From Rhodospirillaceae bacterium Spongia-Bin9 (lineage in GTDB: Bacteria > Pseudomonadota > Alphaproteobacteria > Bin65): 33,960 nt of DNA. This document shows positions 33,234 through 33,960 of this stretch, piece by piece. Numbering within the stretch: position 1 is the first letter of the stretch; each line of letters begins with the position of its first letter. Below the pieces are notes generated by a model. It searched no databases. It saw only the letters and a list, made by a program, of their open reading frames with translations, and was not told where the DNA came from. The translations under genes were made by a program, and so were the position numbers. Location: contig FZLR01000028.1 of assembly GCA_900197615.1 (NCBI GenBank), forward strand, positions 1 through 33,960, given 5' to 3'.

Positions 33234-33960
33234 ATGTCAGAGAAATTCGTCGCCGCCTGCATCCAGAACAACGCTACCCCGGATGTCGACTTCAACATTG
33301 CCACGACGTTGCGGCTGGCGAAGGAGGCGGCAGAGGCCGGCGCCGATCTGATCTGCACGCCGGAATATTTCTCCGGCCTGCGCACAGAGAACGGCCTGTT
33401 CCATCCGGCGGCCTTTGCCGAAGCGGAGCATCCGGCGCTGCCGGCCTTCGCCGAAGCGGCGCGGGAATGGAATGTCTGGTTCCTGCTCGGCTCGCTAGGC
33501 GTGCTCAACCCGGACGGCCGCATTTCAAACCGGTCCTACCTCATCGACTGCACGGGCGGGATCGTCGCGCGCTATAACAAGATCCACATGTTCGACGTTG
33601 TGCTCGATTCCGGTCCGCTGACCGAATCCGCCACGATCGCGCCCGGCGACCGCTCGGTCGTCGCGCAGACGCCGTGGGGCGGCCTCGGCCTCTCGATCTG
33701 TTACGACCTGCGTTTTGCGCCGCTGTACCGCCAGCTCGCCCACAACGGCGCGACCGTGCTGGCGGCACCGGCCGCCTTTACGAAGGTCACGGGCGAGGCG
33801 CACTGGCATGTGCTCAACCGCGCCCGGGCGATCGAGCACGGCTGCTACATGATCTCGCCCTGCCAGTATGGCGGGATCGAAGGCGGCGGCGCCTGCTTCG
33901 GCCACTCGCTGATCGTCGATCCGTGGGGGGCCGGGCCCGCCGCCGGGGGCCCCCGGCGGG
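33234..33960 (+). CDS. Carbon-nitrogen hydrolase (nitrilase superfamily), C-terminus cut by window edge
   Basis: The frame runs from the ATG at 33234 (AGGAG at a good distance) to the window end, 242 codons of an expected 270-290. The nitrilase triad is complete: E44 in 'CTPEYFSG', K116 in 'YNKIHMFD' and C156 in 'SICYDLRF'. The 'IHMFD' and 'CYDLRFAPLYR' blocks resemble the NIT1/NIT2 omega-amidase branch. It is likely an amide hydrolase acting in the same catabolic operon, 36 bases after the GcvT fusion. The last 10 or so codons ('GAGPAAGGPRR') do not look like the family and coincide with a GC palindrome, so the extreme end may be unreliable. Confidence 0.88.
   Translation, partial: MSEKFVAACIQNNATPDVDFNIATTLRLAKEAAEAGADLICTPEYFSGLRTENGLFHPAAFAEAEHPALPAFAEAAREWNVWFLLGSLGVLNPDGRISNRSYLIDCTGGIVARYNKIHMFDVVLDSGPLTESATIAPGDRSVVAQTPWGGLGLSICYDLRFAPLYRQLAHNGATVLAAPAAFTKVTGEAHWHVLNRARAIEHGCYMISPCQYGGIEGGGACFGHSLIVDPWGAGPAAGGPRR
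33940..33959. repeat. Perfect 20-bp GC palindrome at the window end
   Basis: CCGCCGGGGG is followed directly by its reverse complement, with no loop, at the last bases of the window and inside a coding frame that otherwise departs from its family there. It may be a genuine hairpin where an assembly broke, or a fold-back artefact. Confidence 0.6.

Overview
The window is a GC-rich chromosomal stretch that most resembles an alphaproteobacterium. Supporting signs are the pyrB-pyrC-plsY-dprA gene order, a glnB-glnA pair behind a sigma-54 type promoter, and a betaine-type ABC transporter with a fused double permease. The exact order cannot be read from the sequence. It may come from a metagenome, because one gene carries two same-direction frameshifts beside homopolymers and the window ends in a GC palindrome.

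Layout. 1-6462: housekeeping genes on the minus strand (two EamA/DMT transporters, pyrB, a pyrC that lacks its metal-binding HxH, plsY, and dprA cut by the window edge). A plus-strand toxin-antitoxin pair sits between plsY and dprA. 6700-18382: a sterol biosynthesis island. 18895-26430: an extradiol dioxygenase, glnBA, a HigBA module flanked by 42-bp direct repeats, two class I aminotransferases, a HAD dehalogenase and tRNA-His. 26541-33960: a quaternary-amine ABC transporter operon with a DUF1989-GcvT fusion and a nitrilase-family amidohydrolase that runs off the end.

The centre of interest is the sterol island. A tightly overlapping minus-strand operon encodes, in transcription order, an NSDHL-like sterol C-4 dehydrogenase/decarboxylase (SdmB), a Rieske C-4 oxygenase (SdmA), a sterol C-14 (or C-7) reductase, a CYP51 14-alpha-demethylase, and a single 1141-residue polypeptide that joins squalene epoxidase to oxidosqualene cyclase. 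Converging on it is a sterol C-24 methyltransferase (Erg6/SMT type). Divergent from the methyltransferase is an Erg4-type C-24(28) sterol reductase, followed by a frameshifted gene whose fragments align with the EXPERA/EBP sterol delta8-delta7 isomerase.

Taken together, the genes predict synthesis from squalene, through a lanosterol-type intermediate, of C-4-demethylated, 24-methylated and side-chain-saturated sterols. These are the kind of side-chain-alkylated sterols usually read as eukaryotic. No C-5 desaturase, C-22 desaturase or delta24 reductase (DHCR24) was seen in the window. The epoxidase-cyclase fusion and the SMT plus Erg4 pair are the strongest candidates for something new.
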